Positions 1 to 5,869 of a DNA stretch of 13,488 nt are shown here, one piece after another; positions within the stretch are counted from its first letter, which is position 1, and every line of letters begins with the position of its first letter. The notes beneath the pieces are model-generated. The model did no database searches, was not told the origin of the DNA, and worked only from the letters and a program-made list of their open reading frames with translations. The stretch covers positions 1-13,488 of the forward strand of contig JBBIMA010000092.1 of assembly GCA_037444625.1 (NCBI GenBank), in the 5' to 3' direction. A program made the position numbers and the translations under genes. This DNA comes from DTHT01 sp037444625. Its GTDB lineage: Bacteria > Acidobacteriota > Terriglobia > Bryobacterales > Bryobacteraceae.

Positions 1-1
1 G

Positions 2-112
2 ATGGCGTGGCCGGCCTTCGGCCTGCTCCAGATGGACGTCAAAGACCTCAGCGATCTGCCGGGCTACCGGGAGCTGATCCCCTTCGGCCTGCCGCGCTAC
101 CAGTTGACGGCG
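2..112 (+). pseudogene. IS481-type transposase fragment (remnant)
   Basis: The first 37 or so codons of this frame, which is open at the left edge, read like the start of the catalytic core of IS481/rve-type transposases. They contain QMDVKDL, holding the first Asp of the DDE triad, followed by GYRELIPFGLPRYQLTAR. In intact relatives the protein continues with a segment like DVRTGALF, then the second Asp and the Glu. Here the similarity stops after LTAR near base 112, and I could not find the continuation in any of the six frames. The frame stays open to base 910, but only as a shadow of the next gene. I read this as the broken end of an inactive insertion sequence whose 5' part lies outside the window. 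Bases 113-389 hold no gene that I can support. Recognition is by memory of the family; no alignment was run. Confidence 0.6.
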
Positions 113-344
113 CGCATCGTACCGGAGGGTTTCCTATCCAGGCGCATGGTGACCCACCGGCTCAGGGGGTTCAGTTCGAAGAGCTGGAAGCGGTTTCGGG
201 CCGAGGTGCTTGCCCGGGGGGCGGTGGTGTTTCCGAAGCCGGAGCGTAGGGGAGGCCAAGGAAACGCCGCCCGCGGTCGCCCTACCACCCGCGCCTTCCG
301 CCGGCCGCGCAACAAGCATATGTCATGCCTCCGGGGCGGCAGGG

Positions 345-353
345 TGCTAAGCT
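345..353 (+). promoter_or_regulatory. Possible extended -10 promoter for the LolA-like gene
   Basis: TGC followed by TAAGCT has the form of an extended -10 element. The hexamer matches TATAAT at only three of six positions, and no convincing -35 is visible. Initiation would fall near base 360, giving a 30-nt leader that carries the strong AAGGAGG ribosome binding site at 379-385. Just upstream is a small inverted repeat, GCAT-5 nt-ATGC (316-328), centred near where a -35 would lie. Weak evidence. Confidence 0.25.
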
Positions 354-389
354 GGGGGCGGGTGCGGTCGGGCGCGCCAAGGAGGGGTC

Positions 390-1142
390 ATGAGGTTCCG
401 GCGGCGAGCAGTGACGATTGCGCTGGCGGCGGCGTGGACGGGGGCGGTGCAGGCCGGGCAGCCCCCTGCCGGAGGGGCGCTGAGCGCCGAGCAGATTCTG
501 GAGAGATCCATCGAGGCGGCCGGGGGGCGGGAAGCCTACGCGAAGCTGACCAGTACCATGGCCAAGGGTGTGATGGAGTTCAGCGAGCAGCACCTGCACG
601 GGGTGATCGAGTTCTACGCCAAGGCCCCCAACAAGCGCCTGGTGGTGACCAACATCGAGAACCTGGGGGAGTTCCGGCAAGGCTTCGACGGGCAAACAGC
701 CTGGATGGACAACCCCCTCGGAGGCCTGCGGCGGCTGGAGGGGGCGGAGGCGGCTCGCATCCGCCTGGAGGCCGACTTTCACCGGCCCCTGAAATGGCCC
801 GAGCTGTACAGCAAGATCGAGCTGGCCGGCAAGGAGACGGTGGCGGGGCGGCCGGCCTATGTCGTCCGGCTGACTCCCAAGGAGGGCCGGCCGGTGACCC
901 ACTACTATGACGCCGAGAACTTTCTGCTCCTGCGCCAGGACATGGTGCAGGAGACCAGCCAGGGCGAAATCGCGGTGCAAGCAGTGATGAGCGACTACCG
1001 GGACGTAGGGGGCGTCAAGACGCCGCACCGCATCGAGCAGCGGCTGCCCATGGGCAAGATCGTGATCCAGTTCAGCGAAATCCGCAACAACGTCGAGCTG
1101 GACGACGCCCGGTTCGCCATGCCGCCGGCAGGCAAGCCCTGA
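390..1142 (+). CDS. Exported LolA-fold protein (outer membrane lipoprotein-sorting-like)
   Basis: A 250-residue protein with a clear Sec signal peptide: MRFRRR, a hydrophobic stretch at residues 7-20, and a likely cut after AVQA (residue 22). The mature part begins with a helix (LSAEQILERSIEAAGG) and continues as alternating strands with motifs such as GFDGQTAWMDN, YVVRLTPKEG and YYDAENFLLLRQD. This is the pattern of the LolA/LolB-like half-barrel found in outer membrane lipoprotein-sorting proteins. Such proteins bind acyl chains in the periplasm; the ligand and partner of this one are unknown. No lipobox cysteine is present, so it is probably soluble. The start is well set: AAGGAGG at 379-385 sits just before the ATG. 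It stands alone, 26 bp before the histidine kinase's apparent promoter. The fold assignment is fairly secure; a role in lipoprotein transport is not. Confidence 0.8.
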   Translation: MRFRRRAVTIALAAAWTGAVQAGQPPAGGALSAEQILERSIEAAGGREAYAKLTSTMAKGVMEFSEQHLHGVIEFYAKAPNKRLVVTNIENLGEFRQGFDGQTAWMDNPLGGLRRLEGAEAARIRLEADFHRPLKWPELYSKIELAGKETVAGRPAYVVRLTPKEGRPVTHYYDAENFLLLRQDMVQETSQGEIAVQAVMSDYRDVGGVKTPHRIEQRLPMGKIVIQFSEIRNNVELDDARFAMPPAGKP

Positions 1143-1150
1143 AGGACGCG

Positions 1151-1165
1151 CCCCGGCTGGGGTTT
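1151..1165 (+). terminator. Weak possible terminator hairpin
   Basis: CCCC-GGCT-GGGG followed by TTT lies 9 bp after the LolA-like gene's stop codon and just before the next gene's apparent promoter. The stem is only 4 bp and the T-run only three, so intrinsic termination would be weak. Its position between two transcription units is its main support. Confidence 0.3.
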
Positions 1166-1168
1166 AGG

Positions 1169-1176
1169 TGTATGAT
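1169..1176 (+). promoter_or_regulatory. Candidate -10 promoter element for the histidine kinase
   Basis: TG followed directly by TATGAT (1171-1176) matches the -10 consensus at five of six positions and carries an upstream TG reminiscent of extended -10 promoters. No -35 is obvious. Transcription would begin around 1182-1184, which is where the first stem of the folded leader (1182-1251) starts. The alternative GTG start codon at 1168 would lie inside this promoter. Confidence 0.4.
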
Positions 1177-1181
1177 GTTTC

Positions 1182-1284
1182 ATGGCGGCCGAGATGCGAC
1201 ACCGTCAAACTTGCAGGACGCAAGAGCGGGTTGCGGGCGCCGGGTTGCCATCCGATTTTCTCGCGCCAGAAAGCGAGGCCTCCC
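1182..1284 (+). promoter_or_regulatory. Structured RNA leader, possible riboswitch-like element
   Basis: By eye this stretch folds as nested helices. Stem 1 is 1182-1190 with 1243-1251 (nine pairs, two of them G-U). Stem 2 is 1196-1204 with 1227-1234 (eight pairs, one G-U, bulged A1201). Stem 3 is CTTGC 1210-1214 with GCAAG 1220-1224 (loop AGGAC). A separate hairpin, CTCGC 1260-1264 with GCGAG 1273-1277, covers most of the GAGG (1275-1278) that serves as ribosome binding site for the CTG at 1285. Pieces recall the c-di-GMP-I (GEMM) aptamer: CAAAC, then GGACGCAA, then GGGTTGCC in the same order. However, the GNRA-capped helix between the first two, and most of the second hairpin, are missing, so I do not call it a GEMM riboswitch. 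Third-position GC in this stretch is about 64%, clearly below the gene body, which supports a non-coding leader. Confidence 0.4.
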
Positions 1285-2871
1285 CTGACCGACACACCGG
1301 ATGAACACCCCGGCCGGGAAGCGCGGGTCCCCCCCGGGCCCGGCGAGTCCGGAGCATCGAATCGTGAGAAGTGGGAAGCGCTGCGTTCCGTGCTGGCCGC
1401 CTCTCCTTTGGCCGTGATCAGCTTGACCGCGAGCGGCGTGGTGCGGGGCTGGAACCCGGCGGCGGAGGCCATTTTCGGCTGGAGCGAAGGCGAAGCGCTG
1501 GGCCGCCCGTTGCCTTGCGTGCCTGCCGAGCGGCGGACCGAACTGCTGTCGTTGTCCGAGCGGGCCTGGGAGGGCGAGACGGTCTCGGGCTTTCAGACCC
1601 GCTGGCATCGCAAGGACACACAGCCGGTGGACCTGCACCTCTGCCTGGCCGCCACCCGGGACGCCCAGGGCTCGGCCACCGGCTACGTGCTGTTCGCCAG
1701 CGACGTCACCGCAATCAAGCGCCTGGAAGAGCAGTTTTACCGGGCTCAGAGGATGGAGGCCGTCGGGCGGCTGGCCAGCGGCGTGGCGCACGACTTCAAC
1801 AACCTGCTGACGGTAATCTCCGGCTTCACGGCCATGGCGCTCGGCAATCTGCCTGCTGAGTCGCCCGTCCGGGAGGATTTGGAGCAGGTGCTGAAAGCGG
1901 CCCAGACCGCGGCCGAGCTGACCAATCAGTTGCTGGCCTTCAGCCGGCGCCAGATCCAGCAGCCCGAGCCGCTGGATCTGAACGAGCGCGTGCGCGAGAC
2001 CGAGAGAATGCTGCGCCGGCTGTTGGGCGAGGATATTCAGTTGCGGACCAGGCTGGGCGAGGGCCTGCGGTCCATTTGCGCCGATCCGGCGCGGATTGAC
2101 CAGGTGCTGTTGAACCTGGCGGTGAACGCGCGGGATGCGATGCCGCAGGGAGGGATCCTGGAGATCGAGACCGGCCACCTGGAGTTGAGCGAGCCCCGGC
2201 ACTTGGCCACGGGTCCGGCCCCGCCGGGCTCCTACGTGGTCCTGCGGGTGACCGACACCGGCTGCGGTATGGATGCGCAGGTGGTGGCGCACCTGTTCGA
2301 GCCCTTCTTCACCACCAAGGAGCGGGGGGTGGGCACCGGCCTGGGTCTTTCGACCGTGTACGGCATCGTGCGGCAGAGCGGCGGGCACATCGGGGTGCGC
2401 AGCGCGTCGGGCGAGGGAACGACGTTCGAGATTCTGTTTCCGGTCTGGAGGGGCGAGCCCCGGCGGGCGCCGGCCAAGCCGGCCGCGCCCCAAGCGCCGC
2501 CCCGGGGCGAGACCGTGCTGCTGGTGGAGGACGACCCGGGCGTGCGCTCGCTGGCGCGCGAGGTGCTCCAGCGGGCGGGCTACCGGGTGCTGGCCGTGTC
2601 CGATCCGGAGCAGGCCCTCGCGGCGGCCGGATCCCACCCCGGCCCGATAGACCTGCTGCTGACGGACCTGGTGATGCCGGGCATGAGCGGGCGGAGGCTG
2701 GCGCGACTGTTCCGGCAGCGGCGGCCGCAGGCCAAGGTGCTGTATTGCTCGGGGTATTTGGACGAAGGCGCGGCGCTGGAAGGGGGTCTGGAGCCCGGCG
2801 CGCCCTTCCTGGCCAAGCCGTTCCCTCCGGCGGAGCTGCTGCGGGCGGTGCGGGAGGCGCTGGGAGGCTGA
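1285..2871 (+). CDS. Hybrid PAS sensor histidine kinase with C-terminal receiver
   Basis: A cytoplasmic hybrid sensor kinase of 528 residues from the CTG start; no membrane segment is visible. Domains in order: PAS (about 30-150, with VVRGWNPAAEAIFGWSEGEAL), HisKA with phospho-acceptor His169 in GVAHDFNN, and HATPase with N-box Asn277/Asn281, the G1 motif DTGCGMD and the G2 motif GVGTGLGLS. A receiver follows with the acidic pair in VEDD, phospho-acceptor Asp461 in LLTDLVMPG and Lys511 in AKPFPP. All catalytic residues are present, and the HDFNN motif is typical of hybrid kinases that often lack an adjacent response regulator. None is encoded in this window. A GTG at 1168 would add 39 residues, but that stretch overlaps a candidate promoter and leader, has poorer GC3 and adds no domain. 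CTG 1285 has GAGG six bases upstream. The start is uncertain; the identity is not. Confidence 0.92.
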   Translation: MTDTPDEHPGREARVPPGPGESGASNREKWEALRSVLAASPLAVISLTASGVVRGWNPAAEAIFGWSEGEALGRPLPCVPAERRTELLSLSERAWEGETVSGFQTRWHRKDTQPVDLHLCLAATRDAQGSATGYVLFASDVTAIKRLEEQFYRAQRMEAVGRLASGVAHDFNNLLTVISGFTAMALGNLPAESPVREDLEQVLKAAQTAAELTNQLLAFSRRQIQQPEPLDLNERVRETERMLRRLLGEDIQLRTRLGEGLRSICADPARIDQVLLNLAVNARDAMPQGGILEIETGHLELSEPRHLATGPAPPGSYVVLRVTDTGCGMDAQVVAHLFEPFFTTKERGVGTGLGLSTVYGIVRQSGGHIGVRSASGEGTTFEILFPVWRGEPRRAPAKPAAPQAPPRGETVLLVEDDPGVRSLAREVLQRAGYRVLAVSDPEQALAAAGSHPGPIDLLLTDLVMPGMSGRRLARLFRQRRPQAKVLYCSGYLDEGAALEGGLEPGAPFLAKPFPPAELLRAVREALGG

Positions 2872-2874
2872 GGC

Positions 2875-3432
2875 TCAACCGCCCCCGCGGGCGGCCTTGA
2901 AGGCCAGCCAGGCGAGGCCGGCCAGCAGGGCGAGCAGGGCCCGGTGCTCGCGGTTGCGCTTGTACAAATCCCAGCGAAAACGTTCCGGCGAAGGCGCGCC
3001 CCAACGCAGCCCGAACCGCGGCGTGCGCCGGGCGTAGGCCTCGTAGTCGGGAAACAGCCGCCGCAGGTGCTGCTCCTCCAGTTCGATCGCCGGCAGATAC
3101 AGCAGCAGGAAGAAGGCGGCCAACAGCAGGGCGAGCAAGGGACGGCGGGCCGCCAGGGCCACTCCGGCGGCCAGGGCGGCGGTGCCCAGATACAGCGGGT
3201 TGCGCGTGTAAGCGTAGGGGCCTCCCGTCGCCAGGCGCTCGTTCTTGAGCAGGTGTCCGGCGGCCCAGGCGCGCAGCGCCATGCCGGCCAGCATGAGAGG
3301 CAGCCCGGCCAGCAGCGAGAACCAACTGGGGCGGGCGAGCCACGCGCAGGCGGCCGCCAGCAGGAATCCGCACGGCACGCGCAACCGGGCGGCCCGGTCG
3401 GCGTACGCTTTGGGAAACCAAGGCCGCTGCAT
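2875..3432 (-). CDS. Isoprenylcysteine carboxyl methyltransferase-family membrane protein
   Basis: A 185-residue integral membrane protein with about five hydrophobic segments (near residues 16-33, 36-55, 82-95, 97-114 and 163-178). It carries the ICMT/phospholipid-methyltransferase signature: GPYAYTRNPLYLG (71-83), which contributes to the S-adenosylmethionine site, then a conserved acidic EEQHL (119-123) and FPDYEAYARRTPRF (127-140). Bacterial members are presumed SAM-dependent methyltransferases, most without a known substrate; prenylated CAAX proteins are not expected here. The ATG overlaps the preceding WaaC-type gene's stop by one base (TGATG), so translation is probably coupled. It is the last gene of the minus-strand operon and ends 3 bp from the convergent histidine kinase gene. 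A lipid or cell-envelope substrate is a guess from its neighbours. Confidence 0.85.
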   Translation of the reverse strand: MQRPWFPKAYADRAARLRVPCGFLLAAACAWLARPSWFSLLAGLPLMLAGMALRAWAAGHLLKNERLATGGPYAYTRNPLYLGTAALAAGVALAARRPLLALLLAAFFLLLYLPAIELEEQHLRRLFPDYEAYARRTPRFGLRWGAPSPERFRWDLYKRNREHRALLALLAGLAWLAFKAARGGG

Positions 3433-4412
3433 CAGAAGGGAAAGCCGGCGGCGCGGGTGTGCGCGCCCAGCCGTTCGGCCAGGGCCTCGAAGACCTCGTC
3501 CGGTGTCACGGCCTGCATCGAAGGGGCGATCTCCGGGCGGCGCTTGTAACTGGTGACGGCCTGCGGGCTGCGCAGCACGGTGAAGCCGCCGCCGCAGGGT
3601 CCGTTGCGCGCCGGATCGGTCGGTCCGAAGATGGCGACGCCGGCCTTGCCCAGGGCGGCGGCCAGGTGCAGCGGGCCGCTATCAATGCCTACCACGGCCG
3701 CCGCCCGCCGGGTGGCGTAAATCAGGCCGGCGATCCCCGTCAGCAGCGCGCGGGCTTCCGGGACCGCGGCCAGAGTCGGGCCCGCGGAGGGAGGCCCGCA
3801 GAGCACCAGCGGCATTCCGAGCTCGCGGCGTAAGCGCTGCGCCAACGTGCCGTAATAGGGGAGGGGCCACTGTTTCGAGGCCCAGCCCGCCAGCGGACTG
3901 GCCAGCACGTAAGGCTCGGCGGGCAGCTCGCCTTCCGGCTCGCCCTCCGGCAGGTGGAAGGTGCGCAGGATGGCGGAAGCCCCGGCCGCCGCAGCCAGCT
4001 CGAGATTGCGTTCGACCACGTGCGTCGCCCGCGTGCGCACCCGGTTGGAGTAAAATAGCGCCGCCGGTTTCTCGCGAACCTGGGACTGATGGAAGCCGTA
4101 AAGCCGCTCCGGGCGGGCCAGCGAGGCCAGCAGCGCCGACTGCACCAAGCCTTGAAAATCCAGCGCCAGGCTGAAGCCCTGGCGGCGAAAACGGCGCCAG
4201 ATTTCCCAAGCTCCGCGCAATCTGCCCGGCCCCACCAGCAGCGTGCGATCCACAAACGGATTGCCTTCCAACAGAGGCGCCCAGCGGGCCGCCAGCAGCC
4301 ACCAGACCTCGGCGCCCGCGAAGCTGTGCTTGAGACTGGCTACCGCGGGCAAGGCGTGGATGACGTCGCCCATCGAGCCCAGGCGGACCACCAAGATGCG
4401 CCGGCCGGACAC
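3432..4412 (-). CDS. waaC: Glycosyltransferase family 9, heptosyltransferase I (WaaC-type)
   Basis: A 326-residue GT-B glycosyltransferase of family 9. The N-terminal domain has ILVVRLGSMGDVIHALPAV, with the catalytic-type Asp16 and the glycine loop of ADP-heptose:LPS heptosyltransferases. LALDFQGLVQSALLA follows. The C-terminal nucleotide-binding domain has WASKQWPLPYYGTLA, with the Lys that contacts phosphate, then GIDSGPLHLAAALGKAG and AIFGPTDPARNGPCG. Length is normal for WaaC. The expected reaction is transfer of L-glycero-D-manno-heptose from ADP-heptose to Kdo of the inner core, at the inner face of the cytoplasmic membrane. The start is GTG; GGGAGG lies upstream, and no in-frame ATG gives a full N-terminus. 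A 43-bp gap separates it from the upstream nucleotidyltransferase-like gene, and its stop overlaps the next start. WaaC rather than another GT9 branch is inferred from motifs and from waaF nearby. Confidence 0.85.
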   Translation of the reverse strand: MSGRRILVVRLGSMGDVIHALPAVASLKHSFAGAEVWWLLAARWAPLLEGNPFVDRTLLVGPGRLRGAWEIWRRFRRQGFSLALDFQGLVQSALLASLARPERLYGFHQSQVREKPAALFYSNRVRTRATHVVERNLELAAAAGASAILRTFHLPEGEPEGELPAEPYVLASPLAGWASKQWPLPYYGTLAQRLRRELGMPLVLCGPPSAGPTLAAVPEARALLTGIAGLIYATRRAAAVVGIDSGPLHLAAALGKAGVAIFGPTDPARNGPCGGGFTVLRSPQAVTSYKRRPEIAPSMQAVTPDEVFEALAERLGAHTRAAGFPF

Positions 4413-4455
4413 CGCTCACCACCTCCCTGAGAAGGGGCCGCCGCGGGACAGGCGT

Positions 4456-4830
4456 CTAGAGAGCTTGCCGGCGGCGCACAAGATCTGCCAGCTCCTGCTT
4501 GCGGCGCTCGTCCGCGGCCTCTTCGCGGATCAACTCGTCGGGCCGCAGCTTTTCCAGCAACCCGGGCAGGTCCGATCGGGCGAGCATCACACAGTCTACC
4601 ACGGCCAGTGCGGCCGCCAATTCGGCCCGAGCGGCGGCGGGCAGGATGGGGTGTTCGGGCTCGGTAATGATCACTAACAGGGTCTCGCCGGGCTGCTTGA
4701 GTCCGGCCAGGCGGCGCGCGTGGGCGGCCAGCAACGGGTCGAAGTGCCCGGTGACTACTTTCAGCCGGGCGGCTCGTGCGCGCAGGGTTTCGGCCTGCGC
4801 CGGGCTAAGAATTTTGGTTCGGGTGTCCAC
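4456..4830 (-). CDS. Nucleotidyltransferase-fold protein with degenerate HxGH motif
   Basis: A 124-residue protein that resembles the cytidylyltransferase-like fold of RfaE2. KVVTGHFDPLLAAHARRL (24-41) aligns with VVFTNGCYDLLHPGHVRLL of the intact RfaE2 encoded at 7314-7787. GETLLVIITEPEHPIL corresponds to the next strand, and AAARAELAAALAVVDCVML to its later helix and strand. In the key signature HPGH is replaced by LAAH (34-37): the first His and the Gly are gone and only the last His remains. The segment matching LKGPSRP is also shortened. Catalysis in the usual way is therefore doubtful, and it may be a pseudoenzyme. The GTG start overlaps the end of waaF by 26 bp, and the gene sits between waaF and the WaaC-type gene, so a heptose or LPS-related role is likely by position. 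Family relationship moderately sure; function unknown. Confidence 0.7.
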   Translation of the reverse strand: MDTRTKILSPAQAETLRARAARLKVVTGHFDPLLAAHARRLAGLKQPGETLLVIITEPEHPILPAAARAELAAALAVVDCVMLARSDLPGLLEKLRPDELIREEAADERRKQELADLVRRRQAL

Positions 4831-5869
4831 GCTCCAGCTTCCATTCGATCAGATCCAGGGCGGCCTGCGCCACCCGCTCGGGACCGATGCGCAGCATGCA
4901 GCGATGGTCGGTGGGGCAGTCGCGCAACATGCAAGGGCTGCACTCGACCGGCTCGCGCACGATGAGCGAGCGCGGCCCGGCCGGGGCGGTGGCGAACCAC
5001 TCGGTCGGGCCGAAGACGGCCACCGTCGGCACGGCCAGGGCGGAAGCCACATGCATGGCGCCGGAGTCGTTGCTGAGGAACAGGCGGCAGGCGGCGGCCA
5101 GGGCGATGAAATCTTCCAGCGTGGTCTCTCCGGCCAGACTCAGGACCTTTTGCCCGCGCCGGCGCAGTTCGGCCGCCACCTGCTGCGCCAAGGGGCGTTC
5201 GGCCCAGGCGCCGAAGACCGCCACGGCGGCGCCCAGCGCGCCGGCCAACTTCTCGGCCGCCTGGACGAAGCGCTCGGCGGGCCACTGTTTGGCCCGGCTG
5301 TTCTGGGCTCCCGGGCTGAGGCCGATCACGGGCGGCTCCAGTCCCAGGGCGCCCAAGAGCTGCTCGCCTCGGCGGCGGGCCTCCGGGATGCCGGCCAACA
5401 GAATGGGCTCGGGAGGCGGCAGCTCGCCGATCACGCCCGCTCGCCGCAGCAGCTCCAAGTAGTAGTAGGACTCGTGAGGCGGGATGGTTCCTCGGACCGG
5501 CGGCGGGAGGGCTTCATTCAGCAGCAGGCGGCGGCCGGGGCGGCCGTAGCCGGTCCGGCGCGGTATGCGCGCCAGCCAGGGAACCAGGGCGGACTCCGGG
5601 GAGTTGGGTAAAATCAGCGCCCAATCGAAAGCGGCGCGGGCTAGGCGGGCGGCCAGCCGCGCCTTCTCTAGCCACCCGCCGGGGCCCTTGGCGGAAGGAT
5701 AGGGAATGACCAGGCTGACGGCGGGTTCGCGGCGGTAAAGCCCGGCCACCCAAGCGCGGGCCAGAACGGCGATGTGAGCCTCAGGATGCGCCGAACGCAG
5801 CGCGCGCAGTGCAGGCAGGGCAAGGACCGCGTCGCCGAGCCAGTTCGGGCTGCGGACCAGAATCCTCAT
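4805..5869 (-). CDS. waaF: ADP-heptose:LPS heptosyltransferase II
   Basis: A 354-residue GT9 enzyme that adds the second heptose to the LPS inner core. It begins MRILVRSPNWLGDAVLALPALRALR, the characteristic WaaF N-terminus with Asp13. It continues with LILPNSPESALVPWLARI and RTGYGRPGRRLLLNEALP, the phosphate-binding SPGAQNSRAKQWP, and FLSNDSGAMHVASALAVPTVAVFGPT for nucleotide binding. Near the C-terminus is a Cys-rich segment, ECSPCMLRDCPTDHRCM, as is common in WaaF. The frame is open to 6007, but the ATG at 5869 is chosen because it starts exactly at the family N-terminus and overlaps the stop of the upstream PqaA-like gene as ATGA (4 bp). The extra upstream residues are low-complexity and belong to that gene's shadow. 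The start of the next gene overlaps its 3' end by 26 bp. Confidence 0.93.
   Translation of the reverse strand: MRILVRSPNWLGDAVLALPALRALRSAHPEAHIAVLARAWVAGLYRREPAVSLVIPYPSAKGPGGWLEKARLAARLARAAFDWALILPNSPESALVPWLARIPRRTGYGRPGRRLLLNEALPPPVRGTIPPHESYYYLELLRRAGVIGELPPPEPILLAGIPEARRRGEQLLGALGLEPPVIGLSPGAQNSRAKQWPAERFVQAAEKLAGALGAAVAVFGAWAERPLAQQVAAELRRRGQKVLSLAGETTLEDFIALAAACRLFLSNDSGAMHVASALAVPTVAVFGPTEWFATAPAGPRSLIVREPVECSPCMLRDCPTDHRCMLRIGPERVAQAALDLIEWKLERGHPNQNS

Noticed and set aside
97..315. Minus-strand frame with RNRFQLFELNPLSRWVTM
   Set aside because: I considered it as the tail of a second mobile-element gene, but it has no family motif that I recognise, no ribosome binding site and no partner in the neighbourhood.
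1182..1251. Canonical c-di-GMP-I (GEMM) riboswitch
   Set aside because: CAAAC, GGACGCAA and GGGTTGCC occur in order, but only five bases separate the first two blocks where a GNRA-capped helix belongs, and the second hairpin is far too short. Kept only as an unclassified structured leader.
1180..2637. Long antisense open frame (485 codons) opposite the histidine kinase
   Set aside because: The product is rich in Arg, Gln, His and Pro with no domain, and it mirrors the third-position GC of the kinase gene; a shadow of strong codon bias.
4413..4455. Hairpin CCCT-TCTC-AGGG (minus strand) before the WaaC-type gene as a regulatory element
   Set aside because: The stem is only four pairs in a GC-rich gap; it touches the ribosome binding site but is too short to call.
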